Source: Eumeta japonica (taxonomy: Eukaryota; Arthropoda; Insecta; Lepidoptera; Psychidae). Taken from it: a DNA stretch of 64,000 nucleotides. The position numbers and the translations under genes are program-made. Below the pieces are notes generated by a model. That model ran no database searches, was not told where the DNA came from, and saw only the letters and a program-made list of their open reading frames with translations. The stretch lies in NCBI GenBank assembly GCA_005406025.1, contig BGZK01000013.1, positions 558,001 through 622,000 of the forward strand, in the 5' to 3' direction. This document shows positions 35,901 to 45,370 of the stretch, piece by piece. How positions within the stretch are numbered: the stretch's first letter is position 1; every line of letters starts with the position of its first letter.

Positions 35901-36756
35901 CACTCCCCTTCAAATACCTCACTCCTTCACATCAATCCCTTCTCCATCAAATATTCCATTCCTATTTTGGGTTGCGATTGTTCATGGGTGGTGGTAACCA
36001 CTTACTCTATGATAGCTATGCTGTTAAGAACCTTAAAGACCCACATAGGATCACAGTAAGCTCTATATTAATCAGTCGCTTCGTTCAATATATACCTTTC
36101 GTGTAATATTTGAAAGCTAACAATTAGATATTTTTTTCATAATAACTTTGAAAGAGAACATTAATAATTTTGATCTCTAAAATTTGAGGAATGATGTTTT
36201 TGTGCTTTTCGAGATAAAAAACATTGTTATTCAAAACAATAAGGCGAACTCAATCGTTATCAAGATTTTTTATTAAGTCCAGTGAAATTTTTTAAATAAA
36301 ATTTTCATGCAATAACCACGTTTCTTTTTCTAATTACGTAAATTTATCTTTAAGTCTTCTGATTTTTCTATGACATGTGTATACTTGACAAGATAATCAG
36401 TATGGTTAAATTAACAATTCGCTATTTGTATACCCAATAATTTTTTCGACATTTATTTATCAAAATAGGTTCAACAAGACAAACCCAGCACCAGTTTCTC
36501 CAATACAACTCTCAGCACGGAAATAGACAACGAACGTTGGTCGGCGTTCAGGCCAGTAGGACGAGGATCTGGCAACGGAGATAGGCCTCTGGTACCCACG
36601 GCACTGCTCATGGGGAGGGTCTGTGGGTCTGAGTGGTTGGTGCCCCTGCCTGCCCTGTCTGCACCGCTACTTCTACCATTGCAGCCACCTCACTACCCAC
36701 ATCATCCCTCACCGCCATGTGGACCTGACTGCCGGCAGTGCAATTCTCATCATTAA
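21406..36756 (+). CDS. dmrt93B: DM-domain transcription factor, dmrt93B (DMRT3-like), five coding exons
   Basis: Exons 21406-21567, 31831-32004, 33160-33257, 34566-34749 and 36469-36756 join with matching phases (0, 0, 2, 0) to give 301 residues. Residues 7-54, continuing into exon 2, form the DM zinc-binding DNA-binding domain: [47 protein letters not shown]. All Cys/His ligands are present. Exon 4 encodes a DMA domain (about residues 170-206: [20 protein letters not shown], then [14 protein letters not shown]). DM plus DMA together mark the DMRT3/4/5 group. The RIYGM and [10 protein letters not shown] segments after the DM domain favour dmrt93B over dmrt99B; this subfamily choice is from memory. 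The C-terminus is Pro-rich with WSAFRPV and ends [12 protein letters not shown]. It is a nuclear developmental or sexual regulator by family. Confidence 0.82.
23265..23395 (-). repeat. Degenerate GA/CT tract, locus 4 (dmrt93B intron 1)
   Basis: CT-rich on plus: 'ccgatctcgaccccggttcc', 'ccgatgccgatctcggtcgt'. It directly precedes a copy of the dispersed repeat at 23425. Confidence 0.45.
23425..23690 (+). repeat. Dispersed lepidopteran repeat, copy 2
   Basis: 'gtgctccgtagtcaataaga', 'gtccgtccgtccgtctgtcc', 'gcttagctcattgagcc', 'gaaagttgtaattttgg' match 48415-48560 word for word with divergence. Lies in dmrt93B intron 1. Confidence 0.65.
23883..23961. repeat. (TA)n microsatellite
   Basis: About 39 uninterrupted TA units; likely polymorphic and difficult to assemble. 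Confidence 0.95.
24400..25085 (+). repeat. Dispersed lepidopteran repeat, copy 2 continued
   Basis: 'ccttcccctacacgtaaaac', 'cgagtaatagtcgaccaact', 'tataaaatgtatttgg', and 'gacgggctactagggaatcc...gcccgatgcgcacttggccg' match the order in 48785-49205. With 23425-23690 this suggests one element interrupted by AT-rich sequence and a microsatellite. Confidence 0.6.
24790..24856. repeat. Long hairpin (~30-bp stem, 3-nt loop)
   Basis: AGGTAGTAAATATAAATGTA+TGAA pairs with 24824-24847 with one mismatch around the loop TGC, and the stem continues outward as AAAAA/TTTTT. It lies within the dispersed repeat copy. Confidence 0.7.
25841..26974 (-). mobile_element. Degenerate mariner-family transposon, copy 2 (dmrt93B intron 1)
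   Basis: Same family as 9591-10754. Shared words include 'aacttgttgccatttt', 'gttctgatca', 'agtcctct', 'gacaggtgaaaatct'-like text, 'ccagccagatataaacagca' and the 'aaccaaagaga' end. Inverted ends are TAAGATCGGGTAAATTTTTT and, reversed, TTAGATGGGGAAAAAGTTTC. The transposase is more decayed than in copy 1: only short pieces such as the region around 26280-26345 ([19 protein letters not shown] on the minus strand) can be recognised. Confidence 0.8.
27500..27855. promoter_or_regulatory. GC-rich island in dmrt93B intron 1
   Basis: About 350 bp far richer in G+C and CpG than its surroundings ('gaacgcggccgctcgggaag', 'tgcgcgcggcgccgccggat', 'gcgggcccgcgctcgccggg'). An open frame of 72 codons on plus is arginine-rich and resembles no family I know. 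A conserved enhancer, an alternative promoter or a non-coding exon is possible; I cannot distinguish these. Confidence 0.35.
29030..29500. repeat. Balanced-composition block, probably repeat-derived
   Basis: The stretch 'cgttccagccgtggagcgttcacttttgga...cacacggtcctcggccaccc...cctcgacgtctagtacgtgg' contrasts with AT-rich flanks and reads like transposon-derived sequence on the minus strand. No complete domain is recognised. It lies in dmrt93B intron 1. Confidence 0.3.
30650..30745. promoter_or_regulatory. Small GC-rich island in dmrt93B intron 1
   Basis: About 95 bp dominated by G+C (ctccggcgtttgggcggcga, cggccggccgggggcggtcg). No coding similarity recognised. A candidate regulatory element by composition and position only. 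Confidence 0.3.
31831..32004 (+). CDS. dmrt93B: dmrt93B exon 2
   Basis: Acceptor GCGTTTACAG| and donor AAGCG|GTATCG, 58 codons in phase 0. It begins [20 protein letters not shown], the recognition-helix tail that continues the DM domain, then the LPPGRIYGM segment. Confidence 0.9.
32224..32424 (+). mobile_element. Short non-autonomous Helitron (dmrt93B intron 2)
   Basis: Begins A|TCTATACATATATAATG and ends GCGAAGCGGGCGGGACAGCTAG|T: a TC 5' end, a CTRR 3' end and insertion between A and T, the hallmarks of Helitrons. The 'cagcgaagcgggcggg' tail is a common lepidopteran Helitron 3' end. About 200 bp with no coding capacity. Confidence 0.75.
33160..33257 (+). CDS. dmrt93B: dmrt93B exon 3
   Basis: Acceptor ATGTTTCAG| behind a run of A (no long pyrimidine tract) and donor CCTAG|GTTTGT. 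98 nt, leaving phase 2. The encoded linker is Ser/Asp-rich ([20 protein letters not shown]). Confidence 0.75.
33480..33860 (-). repeat. GA/CT tract with three tandem 66-bp units, locus 5 (dmrt93B intron 3)
   Basis: The unit 'ccggatttatctagattctgaatt..agtctcgctctcaattc.gatccc' recurs three times at about 33513, 33579 and 33645, in a wider CT-rich tract. This is the best-preserved periodic version of the tracts seen elsewhere in the window. Confidence 0.7.
34566..34749 (+). CDS. dmrt93B: dmrt93B exon 4 (DMA domain)
   Basis: Acceptor ATGTTTAG| restores the frame from exon 3 (AG|T = Ser). GC-rich linker, then the DMA/CUE-like motif [17 protein letters not shown]. The donor CAT|GTCAGT at 34749 is in phase 0. 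A second donor, GTAATT, 14 nt later at 34763 would give phase 2. Confidence 0.85.
34855..34901. repeat. Perfect inverted repeat (20-bp arms, 7-nt loop) in dmrt93B intron 4
   Basis: ATTACCCAACTAGATTTGTT, TATCAAT, then the exact complement. About 100 bp downstream of the DMA exon donor. Confidence 0.85.
35239..35362 (+). CDS. dmrt93B: Possible alternative terminal exon of dmrt93B
   Basis: After acceptor ACATTTAG| the sequence is open for 40 codons in the frame expected if exon 4 uses its second donor at 34763 ([18 protein letters not shown]...HSPVDLSLI, then TAG). If exon 4 instead uses the 34749 donor, this exon gives only 17 residues. It is richer in GC than its surroundings. It could instead be part of a repeat; the downstream 35363-35450 looks repeat-like. 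Confidence 0.3.
35875..36075 (+). mobile_element. LINE/SINE 3'-end fragment (dmrt93B intron 4)
   Basis: 'gttcatgggtggtggtaacc acttactctatgatag' matches the 'ccatgggtggcggtgacc atctattgcccgatgg' 3' tail seen at 41410-41450, a signature of lepidopteran non-LTR elements and their SINE partners. It is diverged. Confidence 0.5.
36469..36756 (+). CDS. dmrt93B: dmrt93B terminal exon 5
   Basis: Acceptor CAAAATAG| in phase 0, 95 codons and TAA. The frame is Pro/Leu-rich and codon-like throughout: a Ser/Thr-rich start, [28 protein letters not shown], and the Cys-containing end. The SAF-x-P motif downstream of the DMA domain recalls DMRT3/4/5 proteins. AATAAA at 36870 may be the polyadenylation signal. 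Confidence 0.75.
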   Translation, partial: VQQDKPSTSFSNTTLSTEIDNERWSAFRPVGRGSGNGDRPLVPTALLMGRVCGSEWLVPLPALSAPLLLPLQPPHYPHHPSPPCGPDCRQCNSHH

Positions 36757-37468
36757 ATAAGAAACGAAAATGCTATTTAATTGAAAGTACAATTGTTAGC
36801 TGTTTTATGCGAGAAAGCGAAGAGGAAGAAGGTCGACTAATTGACATTTTCGTAGAATAATGCTTAGATAATAAATAACAATACGATAAATATTTCGCAA
36901 TAACTTTTTGTTATGTAGGTTTTGTGTCACTTTTGTCAATCAAAAAATTGCAGATTTTCATAAAAGTGGGTGATTCTCGACAGTCGACGTTAAAATGAAT
37001 TGGTTGGTTGTGATCAAATGCTCCTTTATAACTCTTTAAATAGCATTATTACAACTAATACTCGCCATTTTTTAGATATATTGATATCAGTTTCGTTTGA
37101 TGAGAAATATAAATAACACTATACACATTATTATACTATGCCAACAGCGCCTATGGTTATCATAGGATCTTAAGTTTTAATTTTAGATTATTATAGATAA
37201 AAATATCCTACATAAATTAAAGTAGTTTTTAAATGTTCACGCGCTGTAGAGTGTATATTTATACTTTACTTACAAACTGGGTACCAGCAATTTTGCAAAT
37301 ACCCTGAAAAGTGCGTAATTGAACCTGGTGCATTATCCAACATAATTTGTTATACTTTTGTTATATATTTAGTTTCTGTGTGATATACTCTGTATTTACA
37401 ATTCGCCCAATTCTCTTCTAGGTCCTAAATAATAACATATAATACAATAAAACTTGACAGATATACTA

Positions 37469-37731
37469 ACAGCCGTGTGCTTCAAACTCGGATGTGCAAT
37501 AGTTAACTGCTAACTGTTAAAGTTAAGACGTAAACATGTGAAAATATTGAGAATCTTACATGAATTGGCATTTGTGACATTAATTTAATATAACAAATGC
37601 TCATATCTTTAATATTACCTAAGTTACCTGCCAATTATGAACTTAGAACAACGTATTTTCATGTATTTAGCTTTTAACTTTAACAGTTAACAGTTAGTCA
37701 TTTCCAATGAGAGTTTAAAGCACGCCGCTGT
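37469..37731. mobile_element. MITE with ~58-bp terminal inverted repeats downstream of dmrt93B
   Basis: Left ACAGCCGTGTGCTTCAAACT... and right, inverted, ACAGCGGCGTGCTTTAAACT... continue to the shared 'taactgttaaagttaa'. 263 bp, non-coding. No obvious target duplication. Confidence 0.75.
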
Positions 37732-38690
37732 AAATGTAGCTGTGACAGATGCAATAGCAAAAATATTTCTAGAAAATTTTGGAATGATTTAGTGGTCGTT
37801 CATGAGCCACGGGGCTTGGTCGGGGAAGGGCTTAGGTTAAGTTAGAAAGCTAAGCCGGGATTAGTGTAAGCTCTAAGGTCAGTCTATTGTGTGTCTTGTC
37901 CAGTTTTAGTAACAGAATATGCTACAAGATGATTTATAGATTTAATGGCGAAAAATGCTGCAGTGAGGGGTATCAGGAAGTCTTAAAATACCAAAATGGA
38001 ACCACGTGGCTTACGAACGCTCCCATATAGAATAGAAAATTCATTAATGGTAAAATATATCTTTTGCATATTATAATTGACATAAATATGCTTGTTAAAT
38101 AATTGAAAGTTTTTTGAAACTATAAATGTCAACCTATTTAAAATTAAACAAACCGTCGGCCGTGTAAATTAGACATTTTCTTTGCTGAGGTATTTTATAT
38201 GTAGCGCCATAACAATGTATAGGTAGGTACATTGACAAGATGTTTCATCGCTTTCAATACATAGATGCACTATTATATAAATCATTTTAAACGAATTATA
38301 CAACAGAAAATCGACGATGAACGACATTAAAAGATGAAAGGTATAAGAAAGTTTTTTCTGAAAGTGCTCGCAGTGGTGTAAACAAAGAAACAGCGTACTA
38401 TTTTATAATAACGAATTATGATGTTATTGCATTGGTTCGTTTATGAGCGTATTCGCAACAATGTGCATATGATTTGAACAAATTAGGGAAAATGTAATGT
38501 TGCGCTGGCGCGGGCGTCGACGGAGGAAGGGAACTTGACATGTTTATGCGGAGGCCATGAAGATTACCCGTGACCGACTCTCATAAGAATTTATATTTTT
38601 TTTGTAAAATATTACTTTATTTCATGAGGTATCCATAATATGAAGTTTATTTTGAATATTTGTTAAAAAAAATCACGTGGTAAAATATAT

Positions 38691-38756
38691 AAATTTGAAG
38701 GAAGTGTCTATGGGTGTGTCTTTATAGACACACCCATAGACACTTCCTTCAAATTT
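38691..38756. repeat. Perfect hairpin (31-bp arms, 4-nt loop)
   Basis: The arm at 38691-38721 (AAATTTGAAGGAAGTGTCTA TGGGTGTGTCT) is exactly complementary to 38726-38756, with loop TTAT. Immediately after the right arm 'ccttccttcaaa' is repeated once more. Confidence 0.9.
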
Positions 38757-39379
38757 AAATCCTTCCTTCAAAGTATGTAATTATTTACATATTTTCTTTT
38801 ACTTTCGCAATACCGATTTATGAGAAAGGCTTGTTGACATTAATTTTTTAAAATGTAATTATGTCTTTAAATATGCAAAACGAATTACAAATTAAAATTT
38901 TAAAACTGTAATTTTAATAATTAAACGTAGTTTTGATGTATCTAGTGGTGGGTCTTAATCAATATATCTTTGAAATTGACGGTTTTCAAATGCAGATTCT
39001 ATAAATTTTAGCCGATTACTGCATGGTCAGTAAATCAAATATATATATTAAAGTAATGGTAAAATGTCGACTTACTACATAGATATTAATTAGCCATTCA
39101 TAAACAAGAAAAATATGAAAATAAATACGATACGATCAAAACTTTGGTATTATTTTTAACCATGAGTTCGTGATGTTAAAATAATTATCCCATTTCCTTT
39201 AAATCTTATCGATTTGCATTATTGTTAAAGTAAGATCTCAAAAAAGTATTCAGTAGTATCAGGCAAAACTTGATAGGGTTTTTTAAGTAGCACAATATGA
39301 TATAAGCTACGTCTAATTCCCAGAGAAGTATAGGCAGATACCATACATTTCCATTCTGTGTGGTCTTTGTATACATTCC

Positions 39380-40700
39380 TTTTGCTTAAGGGATTTGCTT
39401 ACTGATATTCATCAATTTTCCATACAAGCTGGTCGGTTTTGGGCGACTAATATTACGTCCGTATTTATTGCTACTAATCTCATTTGCACACAATTATGTA
39501 AAGAGTTTCTAACCGATCTTTCAACAGTTACATTCACTTTCGTCAAATCTACTTTCATTCATATTTTTCCTGACGACCAAATCACCACCTCAACATTTTA
39601 TTTTCCTTTATAATTATTAAATATCTTTCAAAACCAAAAAGTTTCCGTGCATCATAATTCTTCCTATCTTTTAAGGACACTACACTACATAATCAGTATA
39701 TATGTACTAATGCATACATAGGATACGGAGTGTTAGGACGAGATCGAGTATAAAATGCACCGGTGCGCGCATAACGTATATGGTTTAAGACAGATAGTGC
39801 CATTCACCATTAATGTTATGTTCCGTGACGTAGCAGAATTCACGTATAATCTTAGCTAGCTTATAGCATAAAATTTCGCAATTCCTCATGTAGGTGGTAA
39901 CACTGCTTTCTTTCTTAGATGAGGTACATTCGAATACTGCATACTTAAGTACAATTGATCACATCTAAACACCAAATTACACTTTGAAGTCTGCTAATGC
40001 ATGATCTTAGATTTTTTTCTAATGACACCAGATTCATTCAGGATCATCATAGCCAGCAACAGTCTCATCTATCTCGCTTCACACATCTATGCTGTGCTCT
40101 TCCTTTTTCTTTATGTTTTTACATTGTAGACCAAATAAAATATACTAAATATATGTTCTACGTTGTATTTTGTGTGTTAATGACGTACATTCCTATGTAC
40201 ATAGCATTCATTTTACTTTCTGCCGCGCACTTCATTTCCATACAGAATTTTGTAGAAACGAGAATTTCGTTAAGGACAGCCAAACGATCTTACTGTGACA
40301 TTTTTCCTTACACATTCCTTTCCATTATCCCATTCCCTTTATTTCTTATATTATTTTTCGTTAATAATTCCCTTTAGTTTCATGCTTTCAATCGTTTGTA
40401 AACAATCAACGCCTAAAAACAAATTCTACCACTTGTTTGACTCTCTTACTTCCTTGTCAGGAGCTATATGCATTTTATTCCTTAAACACTATGACTGGAT
40501 TTCTTTATATTCACATTTATATTTATTTTATTTTTTGTCACTCGAACGCGGCTTACAAGAAACTTCTCATAAATAACTGACCCATTCTTAATCTACACTT
40601 ACATATTTTTAAATCACTTAGGCAACTGTCATTTAATGAGTTTAATAGCATCGGTGACGCTAAACATTCCTGTTTGATAGCTCTACTAGAGTCAAACCAG
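39380..40700 (-). repeat. Strand-asymmetric block, probably an old retroelement
   Basis: The plus strand is strongly pyrimidine-rich (many 'ttcc', 'cttt', 'attcc' words) and the minus strand purine-rich over about 1.3 kb, unlike the AT-symmetric flanks. Plus-strand open frames up to 126 codons are hydrophobic and low-complexity and do not look like a known protein. On the minus strand 'agtcgcccaaaaccgaccag', 'ggaatgtatacaaagaccac' and 'cctatacttctctgggaa' read like decayed transposon sequence. Family unassigned. Confidence 0.3.
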
Positions 40701-41159
40701 TCATTGTAGCTTCAATTACTCTAATTTAGTTACGGAGAATTTAAACAAAAATTGAATTATGAACCAAACGTGTTATTTTTCATTGACCCTTAATTTTGTA
40801 TAAATATCGTTTATTAAAAATGATAAGACAACTCTTTCATAATAAGTGAGGTTGTACAATGTGTGAAAAAGTAATGTACTTTGTCTGTCTTCTTTGCATG
40901 CGTAAACCATTCAACGGAATCATTAAAATATCTACTATTAGAACCATCAAATCAGCGCTGTGCTGTTCTCTATTTCACTGCATCTTATCTTTTAACAATA
41001 TCATTACAAGAAAATTGTAATATCATTACAAAACAGTTGTAGTCTTTATAGATCTAGAGATTTGTCGTAACAAATTACGAAATGTATGAAAAGAAGCGTA
41101 CGAGCTTTAGTTAAGAAAACCAACATTATTTAGGAGATAATCTCGTATTGTTCTTGGTT

Positions 41160-41480
41160 TGTCGACAATTCGAAATTAATTAATAGCCGGCAATACTATC
41201 GCCAATACGTTCGCTGGAAATACCATCAGTACCATGTGATGACTGGCATTCTATGACCGTACTCATCTTGCGCACTTTTTCTTCAAATATGGTGGGGGTT
41301 TTGAATCATTTACTACAACCGGTATTCCCAACGAATTTTGCCAGGAGAGTGTTCAAGAATTGTGCGTATTTGTATTTAAGAGGCCAGCGACGCACATCTG
41401 ACTCCTCTGGGACTGCGGCTATCCATGGGTGGCGGTGACCATCTATTGCCCGATGGCCTACACGCTCGTTTGCTGATTAT
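41160..41480 (+). mobile_element. Lepidopteran LINE 3'-end fragment
   Basis: 'cttgcgcactttttcttcaa', 'tatttaagaggccagcgacg cacatctgactcctctggga' and 'ccatgggtggcggtgaccat', followed by 'cgctcgtttgc', form the usual 3' end of a widespread lepidopteran non-LTR element. The upstream part is truncated, typical of incomplete reverse transcription. Confidence 0.65.
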
Positions 41481-41634
41481 AAATTCTATAAAAAAATTAT
41501 ATAGTAAATGCGAAAATTACGTACCTAACTCATTTTCAAAATATTTGTTGACATTTTTCAAAATCTTACAAATCGTTTGATTTCACATTTTGAGGAAATA
41601 AATACATTGAAGTATTTTTGAATGCTATAAACTT

Positions 41635-41820
41635 CGTGAGCACGTGTACATGTACACCATACGCATACGCGCATGCATACGCTTAAGCATGCGTTCATGA
41701 GCCCTACGCATGTACCCATACGCAAACCTTGTGTGTTTGCGTATGCACATGCACACACAGGTATATGTATATGTGTCCGTGTGGGTACATACATATCTAT
41801 ATATGTGTACCTATACGAAC
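41635..41820. repeat. Alternating purine-pyrimidine tract
   Basis: About 180 bp dominated by alternating CA/TG/CG/TA steps ('gtgtacatgtacaccatacg', 'catacgcgcatgcatacg', 'gcgtatgcacatgcacacac', 'tatgtatatgtgtccgtgtg'). This is not a simple microsatellite because the words vary. Confidence 0.7.
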
Positions 41821-41968
41821 ATCTCTCTGAAAATGGTTAGAAAACCTTTCTAAGACCTTAAAATGTTGACGTCTAATGAAATCCATCCATCAATCAGATT
41901 TATTCCGGACTTATAGTTTGGGAGATTCAGTCTGTTAATCATACAGTGGTATTTCGCTTACGCATGTT

Positions 41969-41971
<3 letters not shown>

Positions 41972-42015
<44 letters not shown>
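41972..42015. repeat. (TA)n microsatellite
   Basis: About 22 uninterrupted TA units. Confidence 0.95.
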
Positions 42016-42018
<3 letters not shown>

Positions 42019-43658
42019 TTAGTGAACTTCAAAAAATACAATTCGACATTACCATGCACGTGTGTATTATTTCAGCCAATGAAAGATAATTTTTGTTAAT
42101 AAATATATTATCAACGGTCTGAATTTTTTCACTGCAAATTAACTGTCGCAAATCCACCGAAAGATAAAAAAACTAAAAAAGGATAAAGATGCGATTATAA
42201 TGTTATATCTTTTAATGATTTCATTGAGTAAATAGCCCTTATAAAAGTAGTCCTGTCTTTTGGGATATTGCAATAGATGTAGGTTTATTGATAAGATTGA
42301 AGATAGACGTACTGACAAAAGGAAGGGCAAGTAGTCAGTAAAGCATAATTGAATTAGAATAGGTAATTTACGTTAATGCGGACGGGGCCGCGGGTTACGC
42401 TAGTAAGAAGACAGGACGCTTAGACAAATAAAGTATTATCGCCCCTCCTTGTGTAAATACGCGTCCAAACAAATGATGCGATCTTCTAAATGAAGACAAA
42501 ATAGACACATGTTGGCGCGCGGTGTGCAATTCAAACAAAACATTTAATATGCCAGAGAAAATAAAACACCGTACTGATGTAGGTACCTAATAAAGAAAAT
42601 TACACTCGTATATGTCGGAGAATAGAGTCGATTGTCACGTGAGTAGAAATACCGGTGCGTCTACGTACTTGTGTTAGAGTAAGTCTCCATAGTATTTTCG
42701 TCAACCGTTTGGTTGAAGCAACAATATCAATTCGTAAGTAGTAAGTGAGGTGTGTTGTGAGGCGATAAAGCGATTTATCGATTAATCGATTATACAGTGA
42801 CACTAATTGTTGAGATTATGTCTGATAATATATACATTTTTCGTGGTTCAATCATCTGCTACATTGAAAATTTTATTGTATACGGTGTGGTTTCGTGGAA
42901 ATTGATTATTAAAAACGCCAAATCTAATCCAATTAGATTAATCAAATTAAAGCGTGTAGCAGCTCAAAATTTTTGATTAGATTAAGAATGCAAGCGTTTT
43001 CATGTCATACCAAATTGTAAGTAAAACATTCATAATAACAACAAAGGTAAAGCAGCAAAAAAACATTGAAAACATTAATAAAATCTCAAAAAATCTGGCT
43101 TAATGAAGAACGCGGAAAGTGGTTTTAACAGAGGGATAACCTTAAAACACGTTTATAAGTGCTTGATTTAGAATTATTTTTAAAATAAGATAGTACGGAA
43201 TTAGATTTTATTGTTCAAAAAGCTAGATAATTGGCTTCTACAATAATTCCTAAAAAATGTATTACAAAAGAACAAATCACAACGCTTAGCTATAGCTTAG
43301 CTATAAATAAAAACCCTTATAATTTGACCGGTTAGTAAATATAACTGAAAATATGAATAAATTAATTGTCTTTTTTCCACGAATGTGAATTAATTTAATA
43401 CACGGATTAACAAAAATGAAGAATCACTGTGAAACATAGAGATAAAATTATAATATGATAAAAATAACAATTATAAAACTTCTAGAGAGAAATTAGTGAT
43501 AGACACTGAAATATCATTGCATAAAAGTGTCAAAGGAGTCAAAGAAATATAAAATTTTAGATTTATTGAAGTTCAATAGTAATAAGGTTAATTTGCAATA
43601 AAAGAATGTGGGAGGGTGTACCTCAGCAGTGGAGTGCTCAAACCTAATGCAACTACCA

Positions 43659-43694
<36 letters not shown>

Positions 43695-44677
43695 AGATTT
43701 CTACATATATAGTCACTAATCATGATATCTCAGGAACCATAAGACCTAGAGACTTAAAATTTGGTAAGAATATTGTTTCGGAGAGTAGAGCTCAGCTAAG
43801 AACGGATTTTACGAAATTCCAACCGCAAGGGCTATGCGGGGGCGTTAAAAATTTAATAAAATTACATCTTCCAATCTGTAGCTTCTAGAACTGTAAAACT
43901 TAGCCAGAATATATATTTTTTTGGCGTATTTGAATTTAATAAGAACCAATTTTATGATATTCCACCCCCAGAGGGCTGTGCGGGGGCTTTAAAAAATTAA
44001 AAAAATTGTATCTTCCATGGAAATATGATGAAAAATAATGTTAAATCTTAACATATAAAGATATAAAAATCCAATGTCATGATATTTATTTACGATAAAC
44101 TCTAAAACAACTTAACCGATGTACATGAAACTTGGCATTTATGTGTAATTCGGTCCAATTTGAAAGATAGGATAGTTTATATTCTGATAGGTGGCATAAT
44201 TGTCAAGTACCCTTTTTTCAATTTTATTTTTTTTTCAGATTTTTCATTCAAAAATGCACACAAACACAAGTATTAATTTCTTTAGATCCTTGCCCCTCAA
44301 TTGGTATAAGACTTGACAAAAATATCGCTTACTAATTCGCATCACATTAAATTTAAAATTATTACTATACTTTATCAATTATTATGTATACTGTACTACT
44401 GGTAGCGGTATCATAATTGAAAACGGGACGGGGAACAGAATCAGAATTAAAAGCGGCAAATTGAGAACTAGACTGGGGTTGAAAACAAGCATGAGATCTG
44501 AATGAGAATCCAAAGTGTAACTGGGATCGGAAGCGAAAGTGTGACCGCTCTTGAGATTGACACCGATTTTTACAAAAGATGAAAGAATTCCTTTATGTCC
44601 ATGCTGACGAAGCTGCGGAACTGTATGGGCAAGCCACCCACAACAAAGGACAAGACAACGTCTGCGGGGCCAGCTAG
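43659..44677 (+). mobile_element. Candidate non-autonomous Helitron, about 1 kb
   Basis: 5' end A|TCTATATATATATA at 43658/43659. 3' end CCAGCTAG|T at 44677 with a small hairpin (AGAC-AAC-GTCT) a few bases upstream. Inside are two diverged ~145-bp tandem units (43735-43880 and 43880-44025), both containing 'gggctRtgcgggggcKttaaaaa...ttaaa' and 'atcttcca'. These are followed by 'aacttaaccgatgtacatga aacttggcattta', a common lepidopteran Helitron interior, and a purine-rich degenerate tract at 44410-44575. The boundary pairing is an inference. Confidence 0.55.
44410..44575 (+). repeat. Degenerate GA/CT tract, locus 6, inside the Helitron candidate
   Basis: 'acgggacggggaacagaatc', 'gagaactagactggggttga', 'ctgggatcggaagcgaaagt', 'gagattgacaccgatttt': same word set as locus 1. 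It ends about 100 bp before the CTAG|T terminus. Confidence 0.5.
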
Positions 44678-45219
44678 TAGTGATATGAAATTAGAGAAGA
44701 TTGATTTAAATCAATGTTGTATTTTTTTCGAATTGGCTTCATTCACGCGACCTTAACAACTTAGGGTGAAATTAAAAGACAACGCATTTATTTATGGTGA
44801 TTTTTATTAATTTTTTTTTGATGTCTAATTCTCTCCATTTGCCATCCCACATTTTCATATATTTTTATGAGCCTACTTCTTTTATATTATAGGAACAACG
44901 AAATGATCGTACTATGTATGCACATTTTGTTCCAACTTATATTCGATTAAATTATAATATTAACAACGAAATGTCGAAGAACGAATTAATACCAAAAATT
45001 TAAGACAGGTTTTTAACCTGCATTTTCTTTTATCATATAATAGAAAAAGGAGGTATTATAAAAGAACTATCGTAACTGAAAGCTGTTTCACTTTAATACA
45101 TTTTTCTGTGCTGGTGACCCTTATGAACTCTACCTAAGGCAATCTCATTAGCGTTTTAAATGTTCTCGGCTTGCATATGGTTAGATGGTCAACTACACTT
45201 TATTAAAAGGACTGTAAAA

Positions 45220-45370
45220 ATGTTGAATTTGTGGAACTTAATCTCATTAAGTTCATTATTGTTATATATTGTGTATGATGTAAACTATTTTTTGCGTGCT
45301 CTGTTCACTGTAATGTACGGTAGATTATTTAAAAGGAAATTATCCATTCACGACCTCTCAGTTATTTACG
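45220..45370 (+). CDS. THEM6: THEM6-like A exon 1
   Basis: 50 codons plus one base; donor TTACG|GTGAGT. It encodes the N-terminal hydrophobic segment and DVNYFLRALFTVMYGRLFKR. Confidence 0.85.

Noticed and set aside
39997..40377. 126-codon plus-strand open frame with hydrophobic stretches
   Set aside because: Its composition follows the local pyrimidine skew (Phe, Leu, Ser, Ile), there are no family motifs, and an overlapping frame is also open. Not supported as a gene.
45160..45219. Upstream in-frame ATG extending THEM6-like A by 20 residues
   Set aside because: Start 45220 aligns with the copy B start, and the extension adds a polar stretch before the hydrophobic segment, unlike the family.
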